Of a DNA stretch of 12,444 nt, positions 1-8,200 are shown piece by piece. The notes under the pieces are model-generated. The model was not told the origin of the DNA, ran no database searches, and was given only the letters and a program-made list of their open reading frames with translations. Position 1 is the first letter of the stretch; the number at the start of each line of letters is the position of its first letter. Origin of the DNA: JAICWP01 sp035278025 (GTDB lineage: Bacteria; Acidobacteriota; Terriglobia; Terriglobales; Acidobacteriaceae); assembly GCA_035278025.1 (NCBI GenBank), contig DATEJK010000175.1:1-12444 (forward strand), read 5' to 3'. The position numbers were made by a program, and so were the translations under genes.

Positions 1-208
1 CGACCTTCAGAAAATCATCTTCGACCTCAAATCCAGCGGCATCGGCATCCTGGTAACCGACCACAACGTACGCGAAACCCTCTCCGTCACCGACCGCGCT
101 TACATCATCAACGAAGGCCGCATCTTCCGCACCGGCACCCCAGAACAACTGGGCAGCGACCCGGAGGTCCGGCGGGTGTACCTGGGGGAGAGTTTTTCCC
201 TGGTGTAG
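1..208 (+). CDS. lptB: LptB, LPS-export ABC transporter ATPase (3' end only)
   Basis: The last 68 codons of an ABC ATPase, reading from position 2 to the TAG at 206-208; the 5' part lies outside the window. The segment holds the H-loop region (LVTDHNVRETL), followed by DRAYIINEGRI, a GTPEQL motif and the ending VRRVYLGESF. This C-terminal signature is typical of LptB, the cytoplasmic ATPase that powers LptFG extraction of lipopolysaccharide from the inner membrane. Its position just upstream of rpoN and hpf matches the conserved lptB-rpoN-hpf neighbourhood of many Gram-negative bacteria and supports LptB over other ABC ATPases. The Walker motifs cannot be seen here. Presence of lptB implies a diderm cell envelope, consistent with the outer-membrane receptor further on. 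Confidence 0.9.
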   Translation, partial: DLQKIIFDLKSSGIGILVTDHNVRETLSVTDRAYIINEGRIFRTGTPEQLGSDPEVRRVYLGESFSLV

Positions 209-352
209 GCCGGGTTGACGGCAGGCCGGCACAACCTGGGGTTACAGATGAGTTAACCTGCGGCTGTTGAAAGTGGAAAGACCTTCTCCGGCATTTCATA
301 TCATATTGAAAATCAAGGGTTACGTAGGTCACGCATTTTGCTTGCCAACTTC

Positions 353-380
353 TTGGGTGGGAGCCTCGAATGGGTGTAAT
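353..380 (+). promoter_or_regulatory. possible sigma-70 promoter for rpoN
   Basis: In the 198-nt gap between lptB and rpoN there is TTGGGT (353-358), a 16-nt spacer and TGTAAT (375-380, five of six matches to TATAAT). A start about 7 nt downstream would give a leader of roughly 20 nt. The -35 match is poor, so this is only a candidate; read-through from lptB is equally possible. No strong Shine-Dalgarno precedes the rpoN ATG. Confidence 0.28.
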
Positions 381-406
381 CTGAATTTAGCCCAACTCGG
401 GCCGTT

Positions 407-2146
407 ATGGTCTTACTCCAGCCAAAACTGAACCTGAAGGTCACGCAGAAGCAGATTCTGACTCCGGGCCTGGTCCAGATGGTCAGCGTGCTTGCGCTCA
501 ATAAGCTTGAGCTCAAGGACATGATCAATGCCGAAATTGTGGAGAACCCGGTGCTGGAGGAGATGGATTCCACCGTTCCCCTGCTGGATGAGGTAGCCAG
601 CCGGGAAGAGGACAGGGACCGGGTAGCCGCAGCTGACGAACCTATCGTCCAGGCGGAAAAGAAGGATCCCTTCGACGAAATAGATTTTGGCTCATTTTTC
701 CAGGATTATCTCGACCCAGGCTACCGCAGCCAGGGCGAAATGGAGTCGGTGGAGAAGCCCTCTTTCGAGAACTTCCTCTCCCGGCCTTCGACCTTGACCG
801 ACCATCTCATGTGGCAGTTGGGGTCGCTGCCCCTCCGCCCAGAGGTGGCCGCGGCAGCCGAACTGGTGATTGGTAACCTGAATGAAGATGGCTACCTGAT
901 TGCGAGTGACGAGGAACTGCTCTCCGCCAGCCACATGCCTGTTGCCGGTTCGCCGTCGCGCAACGGGGCTGGCAACGCCGCGCCAGTAGTCTCTTTACCG
1001 GAGAGCGCTACCCTGCCAAACGTCGCGGCCTCGGGGAGCGGCAACGAGTTGGGAGCTCAGACCTCCGCTGCGCCTGCAGCAAGTGATGAATCTGTGGCCG
1101 GTCCGCGGGAGACTTTACCCGTGGCCACGGCCAGTGCCGAGCCCGAAGTCCCGCAGGTGAATGAGCAGGGGCCGGCGCTGTTCGATACTGCCGCGCTGAA
1201 GGAAGCGATCGCAGTGGTGCAGCATCTTGATCCGGTGGGAGTAGCCAGCCGGGACTTGCGCGAATGCCTGCTGGTGCAGCTTGCCCATCAGGCCGCGGAT
1301 CACAAGCAGCTCAAAAACGGCGAATCTGCCGCCGCCTCTCAGTTGATTGCCGACTCGGTGGCCATTGTGGACAACCACCTGCGCGAATTGCAGGGCAAGC
1401 AGTACAAGGAAATTGGTCGGGCCATCAGCCGTCCGCTGGAGGCGGTGATGGAGGCGGTGGAACTCATCAAGACACTCGACCCCCGCCCCGGCCAGCGTTA
1501 CAACAAGACCGAGCCGCGGCTGATCGAGCCCGACGTGGCTTTCGTCAAACAGGGGGACGAGTGGCTCGTCCTGATGAACGAAGACGACGTGCCGCAGCTC
1601 CGCCTCAACCCGGCTTACCGCCGGCTGCTGCAGCGCGACGCCGCCGAAAAGGATGTGCGCAACTACGTCAAGGAGCGCTACAAGTCCGCCATCCAGCTGA
1701 TCAAGAATATCGAGCAGCGCAAGCAAACCATCCTCAGAGTTTGTTACGCCATTATCGGGCGGCAGCGCGACTTTCTGGAAAAGGGCATAGACCAGCTCAA
1801 GCCCATGATGATCAAGGAAGTGGCGGAGGAGATCGGGGTGCATCCCTCCACCGTCAGCCGCGCGGTTGCCAACAAGTACGGCCACACACCCCAGGGCGTT
1901 TTCGAGCTCCGCTACTTCTTCAGCGAGAGCGTGAATGGGCCGGAGGGCGGCGCCACCTCGCTGCTCATCCTCAAACGCCGGGTCAAGAAGCTTATCGAGG
2001 AAGAAGATCCCGCCAGACCGCTGACCGACGAGCAGATCACCCGCATCCTCCAGTCGCAGGGTATCCAGGTCACTCGCCGCACGGTCGCGAAGTATCGGGA
2101 GGATATGCGCATCCCGAGTACCCACCAGCGCAGAGTGAAAAGCTAG
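407..2146 (+). CDS. rpoN: RNA polymerase sigma-54 factor (RpoN) with an extra linker insertion
   Basis: 579 residues. Sigma-54 directs core RNA polymerase to -24/-12 promoters and needs AAA+ enhancer-binding activators to open DNA. Region I is recognisable at residues 1-52 (LQPKLNLKVTQKQILTP, then ENPVLEEM), followed by an acidic region II. The core-binding domain starts near residue 118 (NLNEDGYL at 157-164) and resumes at 264 (LKEAIAVVQHLDPVGVASRDL). Between them, residues ~173-260 are an Ala/Pro/Ser-rich stretch not expected in the family, which explains the length compared with about 480 residues for the E. coli protein. The DNA-binding helix-turn-helix is at ~467-490 (KEVAEEIGVHPSTVSRAVANK). 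The RpoN box is TRRTVAKYRE (556-565), one residue off the consensus ARRTVAKYRE. All functional parts appear intact. The ATG at 407 is chosen because region I begins directly after it. hpf follows after 54 nt, probably co-transcribed. Confidence 0.96.
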   Translation: MVLLQPKLNLKVTQKQILTPGLVQMVSVLALNKLELKDMINAEIVENPVLEEMDSTVPLLDEVASREEDRDRVAAADEPIVQAEKKDPFDEIDFGSFFQDYLDPGYRSQGEMESVEKPSFENFLSRPSTLTDHLMWQLGSLPLRPEVAAAAELVIGNLNEDGYLIASDEELLSASHMPVAGSPSRNGAGNAAPVVSLPESATLPNVAASGSGNELGAQTSAAPAASDESVAGPRETLPVATASAEPEVPQVNEQGPALFDTAALKEAIAVVQHLDPVGVASRDLRECLLVQLAHQAADHKQLKNGESAAASQLIADSVAIVDNHLRELQGKQYKEIGRAISRPLEAVMEAVELIKTLDPRPGQRYNKTEPRLIEPDVAFVKQGDEWLVLMNEDDVPQLRLNPAYRRLLQRDAAEKDVRNYVKERYKSAIQLIKNIEQRKQTILRVCYAIIGRQRDFLEKGIDQLKPMMIKEVAEEIGVHPSTVSRAVANKYGHTPQGVFELRYFFSESVNGPEGGATSLLILKRRVKKLIEEEDPARPLTDEQITRILQSQGIQVTRRTVAKYREDMRIPSTHQRRVKS

Positions 2147-2186
2147 TTGCAGTCGCTGTTTCCCGGCAACTGTAGGTATTCCGATC

Positions 2187-2194
2187 AGGAGGGG
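2187..2194 (+). promoter_or_regulatory. ribosome binding site fixing the hpf start
   Basis: AGGAGGGG lies 6 nt before the ATG at 2201. It selects this start over an in-frame upstream extension that would add 18 residues with no family resemblance. Confidence 0.8.
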
Positions 2195-2200
2195 CAGTCG

Positions 2201-2794
2201 ATGAATGTGGAATACACCGGCAGGCAGTTCGAAATCACTCCCCGCATTCGACAGGAAGTAGAAACCGGCTTAGCCAAACTGGTAAAAATCCTCGGCGACA
2301 ATTTCAAAACCAAAGTGATTCTGACCGTGGAGAAGCATCGCCACAAGGCGGAAATCACCATCAGCCCGCGCAATCATCCCCTGGTTGGCCTGGCGGAAGC
2401 CCCTGACATGGTGGCCGCCATCAACGCGGCCATGGAGCGCATTGAGCAGCAGGCGGTCAAGTACAAGGCCCGCTGGCGGACCAGAAAGCGCCAGCCCAAA
2501 GACAAGTGGAACGGGCAGGGCAGCCAGGAGGAAATGCTGGTAGCGGTGGGCGCTTCCGCGGAATCGGCGGTGCCCCTGGTGGCCCATAACTATCCCGCCG
2601 CGCCGCGCGCCACCGAGCCCCACATCGTGCGCTCGCGTGACGGGGTGGCCCTGCGGCCGCTGACCCTGGAGGAGGCGGTCAAGGAAGCCCAATTCCGCGA
2701 TCGCGACGTCTTTGTCTTCCGCGATCCCAACGGCAAAGTCATGGTGCTGCACCGCACCAAGGACGGCAAGATGGAGTTGATCGAAGCGCCTTAA
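2201..2794 (+). CDS. hpf: long-form ribosome hibernation promoting factor (HPF/RaiA family)
   Basis: 197 residues. HPF binds the decoding region of the small subunit and, in its long form, dimerises ribosomes into inactive 100S particles in stationary phase. Residues 1-98 are the S30AE domain (MNVEYTGRQFEITPRIRQEV, then EKHRHKAEITI and a basic helix ending KARWRTRKRQ). A variable linker covers ~99-140. Residues 141-197 form the C-terminal dimerisation domain (LRPLTLEEAVKEAQFRDRDV, then VFRDPNGKVMVLHRTKDG). Having both domains makes this a long HPF, unlike the ~95-residue short HPF beside rpoN in E. coli. Expected partners often found downstream (ptsN, hprK, rapZ) are absent; the next gene is convergent. 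Confidence 0.95.
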   Translation: MNVEYTGRQFEITPRIRQEVETGLAKLVKILGDNFKTKVILTVEKHRHKAEITISPRNHPLVGLAEAPDMVAAINAAMERIEQQAVKYKARWRTRKRQPKDKWNGQGSQEEMLVAVGASAESAVPLVAHNYPAAPRATEPHIVRSRDGVALRPLTLEEAVKEAQFRDRDVFVFRDPNGKVMVLHRTKDGKMELIEAP

Positions 2795-2796
2795 AA

Positions 2797-2817
2797 TCAG
2801 TGGTCAGTTGTCAGTAG
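2797..2817 (+). repeat. three tandem TCAGTNG heptamers
   Basis: TCAGTGG, TCAGTTG and TCAGTAG follow one another without a gap, beginning two bases after the hpf stop and abutting the hairpin at 2816-2841. The compound structure (heptamer array plus GC palindrome, outside genes) looks like a dispersed intergenic repeat. I cannot confirm other genomic copies from this window. Confidence 0.6.
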
Positions 2818-2850
2818 GGGCACGGCGGGCACCGTGCCCTTGATTTTCTT
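2816..2850 (+). terminator. rho-independent terminator-like hairpin after hpf
   Basis: GGGCACGG (2818-2825), a six-base loop and CCGTGCCC (2832-2839) form a perfect 8-bp stem, extendable by a G-U and an A-T pair to 10 bp. The T-rich run TTGATTTTCTT (2840-2850) follows on the plus strand. No T-run follows in the opposite direction, so it should terminate the rpoN-hpf transcript and not the convergent sigma gene. Confidence 0.6.
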
Positions 2851-2903
2851 GCCCTCCCAGAGTCGTAGTGCGCGAGGGTTGGCGGAGTTTGAGAACAACA
2901 GCC

Positions 2904-3590
2904 TCAGACGACCGCCGGCCCACTGAGACGCAGCCCAGCGGGCGCGCGCTGCTGTCCTCGAATCGGGTTCGGGCCCGTCCGCCCGGGGCCGGCAACGTAA
3001 GGCATCAGCATTTGCCGCACCCTTTGACGGGCACGGAAGAGCCGGGCTTTGACCGTGCCTACGGTGATGCGCAGGATTTCCGCCGTCTGCTGCGCCGACA
3101 TACCCTGCACATCTCGCAAAACGAACACCGCCCGAAGCCGCGGCCGAAGCCGGTGCACTGCCCGGGCCAAGGCCCGTTGCAACTCACCCTCGCTGCACAA
3201 CTCCTCGGGGTTGGGTCCCGAGCTGGCAATCTGCAGCTCAACCACGCTTTCCTCATCAGAGGAAGTGAATTCCAGCGGGGAAAGCGGGAATTTCTGGCGA
3301 TGGCGGATCCGGCCCAGAGCCTCGTTGACGGCGATGCGTATAAGCCAGGTGGAGAACGCCGCCCGGCCCTCGAAGGTCTTGACATTGCAGAACGCCTTGA
3401 CGAAAGCCTCCTGCACCACGTCTTCCGCTTCCTGCGGAGTCTCCGTGAGGGAGCGAACGACACGGAAAACCTGGCGATCGTAGCGCTTCACCAGTTCGCC
3501 AAAAGCCTCGACATCGCCCGCGCGGGCGGCGTTGACCAGCAGCAATTCACCGTTGGCCGGGACAGCCGGGGTTCTTATTGCGGTTGCCAT
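2904..3590 (-). CDS. ECF-type RNA polymerase sigma factor, RpoE-like, no anti-sigma partner seen
   Basis: 228 residues from the ATG at 3590. Sigma region 2 spans ~24-98 (GDVEAFGELVKRYDRQVFRV, AEDVVQEAFVKAF, then FSTWLIRIAVNEALGRIRHRQ). Region 4 spans ~134-195, with the helix-turn-helix MSAQQTAEILRITVGTVKAR at 164-183. An acidic linker (~108-133) separates them, and a Pro/Arg/Gly-rich tail of about 30 residues follows region 4. No region 3 is present, as expected for group IV (ECF) sigma factors. A GTG at 3647 would add 19 residues; the ATG is preferred because it gives the usual short N-terminus, though its Shine-Dalgarno is weak. The gene lies 193 nt downstream of an anti-sigma gene on the same strand and is convergent with hpf. 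No zinc-finger anti-sigma gene follows, so its regulator must lie elsewhere or it may respond to the preceding one. Confidence 0.9.
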   Translation of the reverse strand: MATAIRTPAVPANGELLLVNAARAGDVEAFGELVKRYDRQVFRVVRSLTETPQEAEDVVQEAFVKAFCNVKTFEGRAAFSTWLIRIAVNEALGRIRHRQKFPLSPLEFTSSDEESVVELQIASSGPNPEELCSEGELQRALARAVHRLRPRLRAVFVLRDVQGMSAQQTAEILRITVGTVKARLFRARQRVRQMLMPYVAGPGRTGPNPIRGQQRAPAGLRLSGPAVV

Positions 3591-3783
3591 AGTTTCCGTC
3601 CCACACCGCAGATTCGCTGGCCGGATGCGGCGCTCCAGCCCTTTCACCTGCGGTCAGATCCGCCCTTAAGTGAGTAAAACGAGGCAAACACCGTCTTTCA
3701 TCCATGCCGGTGCAAAATTCACAAATGAAGCGGCACGGCTGATTGGAACCGTTCAGGGAGTTGCTGAAACTTGCCGCGGAGAT

Positions 3784-4545
3784 TTAAAGGGAGAGCGTCA
3801 GTTGGTCGGCGACATTGCGGGCAAGGTCCGGATTTCCCACTACGACTACACCCAGACCATCGCCGGCGAAGGATGCGACACCAATTCCGCCATCGTTTTC
3901 CTGGTGAAGGCGTTTACCGGAGTTTGGCACGGGTAAGGAATCGGAAGGCAGGTCCCGGCGCAGCATGAAAAACACCGAGACTTGCTGCGCGCCATTGCCG
4001 TAAACCAAATGAAGAGCCTGGGCCTGCAGCAGACCGCAAATCCTGCCTTTTTGCAAAGGCAGACCGGCAATGGTCTGCGGAATCTGCGCCTCGGGAACAG
4101 TGCGGCGGACCAAATCGTTGATTTCGTTGCTGCTGTGCCACCGCCTGGGTTCGTGCAGAACCACCTCGGTGCGGTGGTCGTCCACCGCATCCAGGCAGAG
4201 CGCATGCATGCTGTTGCTGGCGCTAAAACGGGTAAGGACAACGGCGCATAAAAGGACTACCGCCGCGGCGCCGGCCAGGGCTGGCCACCGCCATTGCCAG
4301 GGCAAAAACCGCCACCCCCGCTTGCCCTCGAGCCTCTGTTCGATGCGCGCCACCAGATCATCCGCAGTCGGTGTGGCCCGGTTTACCGCGCCCGTGATCA
4401 GGCGGTCGAGTTCGTACTCCTGTTGCAGCCGCGCCCGGCAAACGGCGCACCCATCCAGGTGCAAAGCCAATTCGCGCTGAATGGCGGGCTCGAGGTTTTC
4501 CGAAAATTGGGGCGCTAATAGCCCTTCGGCTTCATGGCATCGCAT
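3784..4545 (-). CDS. zinc-finger (ZAS) membrane anti-sigma factor
   Basis: 253 residues from the ATG at 4545. The N-terminal cytoplasmic domain has the ZAS metal site: C3 in MRCHEAE, then LHLDGCAVCR with the HX3CX2C motif (H29, C33, C36). A single transmembrane helix follows at ~88-106 (WPALAGAAAVVLLCAVVLTRF), preceded by basic and aromatic residues, then an extracytoplasmic domain of ~145 residues. This layout fits an anti-sigma that holds its ECF sigma factor at the membrane until a periplasmic signal arrives. The outer domain carries C117 (in LCLDAVDDHRTEVVLHE) and C170 (in GRICGLL), possible redox or metal residues. The ORF is open upstream to 4716, but that stretch overlaps the sigma gene in another frame; the ATG at the ZAS start is chosen. 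It overlaps the upstream sigma gene by 31 nt, indicating translational coupling and partnership. Confidence 0.88.
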   Translation of the reverse strand: MRCHEAEGLLAPQFSENLEPAIQRELALHLDGCAVCRARLQQEYELDRLITGAVNRATPTADDLVARIEQRLEGKRGWRFLPWQWRWPALAGAAAVVLLCAVVLTRFSASNSMHALCLDAVDDHRTEVVLHEPRRWHSSNEINDLVRRTVPEAQIPQTIAGLPLQKGRICGLLQAQALHLVYGNGAQQVSVFFMLRRDLPSDSLPVPNSGKRLHQENDGGIGVASFAGDGLGVVVVGNPDLARNVADQLTLSL

Positions 4546-5039
4546 AGCTTGCGTTCTCTGTCGCTCATAATCGGCCCCGGATTGGGCCGCACGTGTTGCC
4601 GTAATGTCACCCGCGCCCGTCCCAACCGGGACATCACCGTTCCTATGGGGATCTTCAATATTTCCGCAATTTCCCGCAGAGCCAGACCCTCCACCACCGA
4701 CAGCAGAAGCACACACCGCTGCTCCTCTGGCAGCAGGTCAATGCAGGCCAATACCTCTTGCATGAAAATGTGATCATCGAAATTGCCGGGCACGGACTGC
4801 TGGTCGAAGTCGAACTCCTCCTCCACCGCCGTCTCATGACGGACCCACGGCTTCCGATGGTGCTCATTCCACAGGTTCATGAGGATAGCAAACAGCCAGG
4901 CTTTGCAGTTGGTATCCGGCTGGAACTTGCTAAAGCCTTTCCAGGCACGAAGCATGGTTTCCTGCACCAGGTCCTCAGCCGCTTCCTGCCTCCGACACAA
5001 CCGGATCGCCGTTCGCAATAGCGAGCGCACGTGGGGCAT
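4515..5039 (-). CDS. ECF-type RNA polymerase sigma factor paired with the anti-sigma at 3784-4545
   Basis: 174 residues from the ATG at 5039. Region 2 occupies ~1-63 (AEDLVQETMLRAWKGFSKF and CKAWLFAILMNLWNEHHRK). Region 4 is ~92-148 (LLPEEQRCVLLLSVVEGLAL and REIAEILKIPIGTVMSRLGR). The 3' end overlaps the anti-sigma ATG by 31 nt. Start choice is uncertain: AGGAAG lies just before the ATG at 5039, but the frame stays open to a TAG at 5118-5120, and the extra residues (ACFEQEA before MPHVRSLLRTAIRL) complete the FEREALPHLDALYRTALRL-like opening helix usual in the family. No ATG, GTG or TTG exists in that extension; an ATT at 5084 has GGAGG at 5090-5094. A weak -10-like TATACA lies at 5147-5152 without a convincing -35 element. 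Confidence 0.9.
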   Translation of the reverse strand: MPHVRSLLRTAIRLCRRQEAAEDLVQETMLRAWKGFSKFQPDTNCKAWLFAILMNLWNEHHRKPWVRHETAVEEEFDFDQQSVPGNFDDHIFMQEVLACIDLLPEEQRCVLLLSVVEGLALREIAEILKIPIGTVMSRLGRARVTLRQHVRPNPGPIMSDRERKLCDAMKPKGY

Positions 5040-5226
5040 AGCTTCCTGCTCGAAGCATGCACGGCGGTTGCCGCCTTCGGTAATAACTGCCTCCGAACTC
5101 CGGCCCAGGGAAGGGACCTAGCCCGCTTACGCTAAACTCCTCGGACTGTATAACGTTTTTGGTTGAAATCTCATCCCCGGCCGGGAATTTTTTTGCTTTC
5201 TCTCATCCGTGAAGGTGCCCAGGCGG

Positions 5227-5258
5227 AACAAAAAAAGGACCGCCCGCAGGCGGTCCTT
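5227..5258 (-). terminator. rho-independent terminator of the TonB-dependent receptor gene
   Basis: Read on the minus strand, AGGACCGCC and GGCGGTCCT form a perfect 9-bp stem (10 bp with the outer A-T pair) around a 4-base loop. It is followed by seven T residues (5230-5236) and then GTT. It starts 17 nt after the receptor stop codon. The opposite strand has no T-run after the stem, so it acts in one direction and insulates the downstream sigma gene. Confidence 0.9.
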
Positions 5259-5275
5259 CAAGCAGCCAAACTGCC

Positions 5276-8200
5276 CTAAAAGATCAGCTTGAGCCCGAAC
5301 TGCAGGCGGCGGCGGCCAATTCCGTCGGTAACGGTATTGCCGGCGAAGGTATCGCCGCCGTTCTGGTTAAAGCGGGTGGTGGCGAAGGCGTTGCTCGCCG
5401 TGTCATCGACGATCGGGTCGGGCACTCCTAACCATTGATTATTCAAGACGTTGAAGGCTTCCGCCTGGAATTGCACAGTCAGGCGTTCATTTACCTTGGT
5501 GTTCTTGAAAATACCCAGATTGGCGGTGCTGATGGCCTGCCCGCGCCCGGTATTCCGTCCCACCCCGAGGAAGGGAGAGCCGAAGAACTGAGCCGCGTTG
5601 AGGTCGTTGATGATCCAGTGAGCGCCATTGAGCGCCATGGGATTGCGGGTAACCAGGTCCACCAGGCCGCAGTTGGGCGCCGTGGCGCTGGTGCACTGGC
5701 CTACAGAGGTGAACGGGGCACCAGGGTTGGAGACGATGGGACGGCAGGCGTCGCGTTGCGAACCGGTCCAGTCGGTGGGGTCGCAAAGCGAGCCGGAATC
5801 CGGCCGTAACTGCACCACCGTGTAGGGCTGTCCGCTAGTGTAGCGGTAAGTGCTGTTGATCTGCCAGCCGCCCATTACATGCCCCAGGAAACCTTGCTGT
5901 GCCTTGGCAAAGGGCAGATCGTAAGACCACAGCAGGCCGAGGACGTGCGGATAATCCAGGCCGCTGAGCCCGCGCTCGCCGGCGGCGGTGTTGAACGGGT
6001 TCTGGGCGAAAGAGTTGGTGTTGCCGCCGGTGGCGGTGGAGAACACCTCGGTGGCGTTATCAATGGTCTTGCTGAAAGTGTAAGACACCTGCCCAGTGAA
6101 ACCATGCCAACCCTGCACCCGCAACTGGCTTTGCAGCCCGTGATAAATGGAGAACGCGCTATTGGCATACTCCAGCACGTTCTGCCGGGTGCAATCGGCA
6201 TAGCCGGCGACGAAGCCGGGCTGATTGAGATCGGTGCAGGGGGTAAGACCTGCAGGTATAAGGTTGCCGAAGCCGGCGGCAATCAGCGGCTGCAGAGCCG
6301 GATTGCCGTTTACGGTCTGGAAGTTGCCCAGGGTGTGATTGCCGACGTAGCGCACCTCGGCGGCGATTCGGTGGCCGATGCGGCGCTGAATCCCCAGGTT
6401 CCACTGCTCCGAGTAAGGGTTGCGGAAGTTCGGGTCGAGCGCGGTCTGGGCCGCCAATCCGGGGTCGCCCTTGGGGGCGAAGGGGAAGAGCGCGGCCGCG
6501 ACGTTGGCGCCGGTAAAGTCGGTCACGTTGGGCAACCCGGGAATGCTTCCAGGGGTAAAGAAGTTAGCCAGGTTGACAAACGGGGCTGATCCGCCCACGT
6601 TGAGCGCCAGGTTGTAGAAGGCGAAGTCGTAGGCCATGCGGAAGCCGCCACGAATAACTGTGTCGTCGTTGCCGAACAGACGAGGCAGAAGGCGCGGGGT
6701 CCAGGCGAATCCGACCACCGGCCCAAAGTTGCGGTAGTGGTTGGGGACCTTGGCCACCGTGGTCTGGCTCAAGGGCAGGTTTGGATCCCAGAGAGGGTTG
6801 GGGCCGGTTTGCTGGGCCACGCTCTCATCGTGCAGCAGATTGCTGGCCTGCTGGTACCAATCCCAGCGCAGGCCCAGGTTCAGGGTCAGGTTGTCTTTGA
6901 CTCTCCAGTCATCCTGGAAATACAGGCCTATGTCGTTCTCTTTGAAGCGCAGAATTGGCGGCCCATAAGCTACCGCCGTGAATTCCGACTGGTTGGCCAG
7001 CAGGGCGTTGAAATCGGGGTACTCGAAAAAGCCGTTGACGAAGAACAGGCCGACGTTGGGAGAACGCTGCTTGTCGTATTCGCCGCCGAACTTAATCACG
7101 TGCCGGCCGCGCACCCAGGAAGCATTGTCCTGCAGTTGGTAGACGTTGATTGTTCGCCCCTGGGGAAAGACGATATTGGGGCCGAAGCCCAGGTCGTCGG
7201 GGGCATCGAGGAAGACCTGCGGCGGGCAGGAAGTGATGTTGGCTCGCGTACAGTTAGGGAAGGACCCACCTTCAAAACCGAAGCCCGCGCGCGAGTAACT
7301 GAAGCGTACCTGGTTTAAAAAGTTGTTGGTAATGGTGCGGGTGTAATCCAGGCCAATCTGCTGGGACCGCCCCGGTACATCCACGAAATCACCGCCGGCA
7401 GCGGCGGAGGCGCCGTCGAACTGCTGGTTGGTGTTAATGTTCTGCTGGAAAATGTAGCGGACGAACAGCCGGTCCTTGGAAGTGATCTGGAAATCCACCC
7501 GGCCAGTGGCCTCGTAATCGTTGAAAATCGAGGGTAAGAAGCGGGTGAGAGAGCCAAATTCTACCGGAACTGTGGTTATGCCATCGGGGGAAACCAACCT
7601 GGTCGCGATGTTGCCGAAAGTGGGATTGCCGGCCGTGACCGCGGTAGGCCCGAACTGGGCCAGAGCGGCGACCGCAGGATTGTTGGGAAACGCCGCCTGC
7701 AGCTGCTTGATGCCGGTCAGGGTCGGCGTGGTCGCAGGAGTGGAGGAACTGGGCGAACCCGCGGAGCGCTGCCGTTCGAAATTGCCCGAGCCAAAGAACC
7801 AGATTTTGTCTTTCTTAATGGGGCCACCCATGGTCCCGCCAAACCGGTTATCAATGAATTTCGATACCGCCGGCTTGTCGCAGGGAATGGCGGTTGTCGA
7901 GGTCTGCCCCGGAGCGCAGAAGGGGTTGCCGTTCGTCCCGGTAAAGTCGGGCGATTTTTCCTGGTTGGCCAGCGAGTCGAAGGCGGAATTCTGGTGGAAC
8001 TCGTAAGCCGTGCCATGGAAGGCGTTGGTGCCCGCCTTGGTGATGTAATTGACCACCGAACCCAGGTTGCGGCCATACTCGGCGTCGTAGTTGCTGATGA
8101 TCTGCAGCTCGGCAATGCTGTCCTGGTTGCCAAAGAAGATGGACGGGCCGCCGATGGTGTTGTCGTTGTTGTTTTGCCCGTCCAGTTGGAAGTTATTGGA

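Noticed and set aside
208..406. Small inverted repeat GGTTA/TAACC as an lptB terminator
   Set aside because: The stem is only 5 bp with a long loop and no T-run.
1115..2125. Minus-strand open frame of 336 codons opposite rpoN
   Set aside because: It lies entirely antisense to rpoN and has no recognisable motif or plausible ribosome binding site.
1264..2175. Long plus-strand open frame of about 300 codons inside rpoN
   Set aside because: It is offset from the well-supported sigma-54 frame and its translation is Arg/Ala/Gly-rich without any recognisable domain; an effect of high GC.
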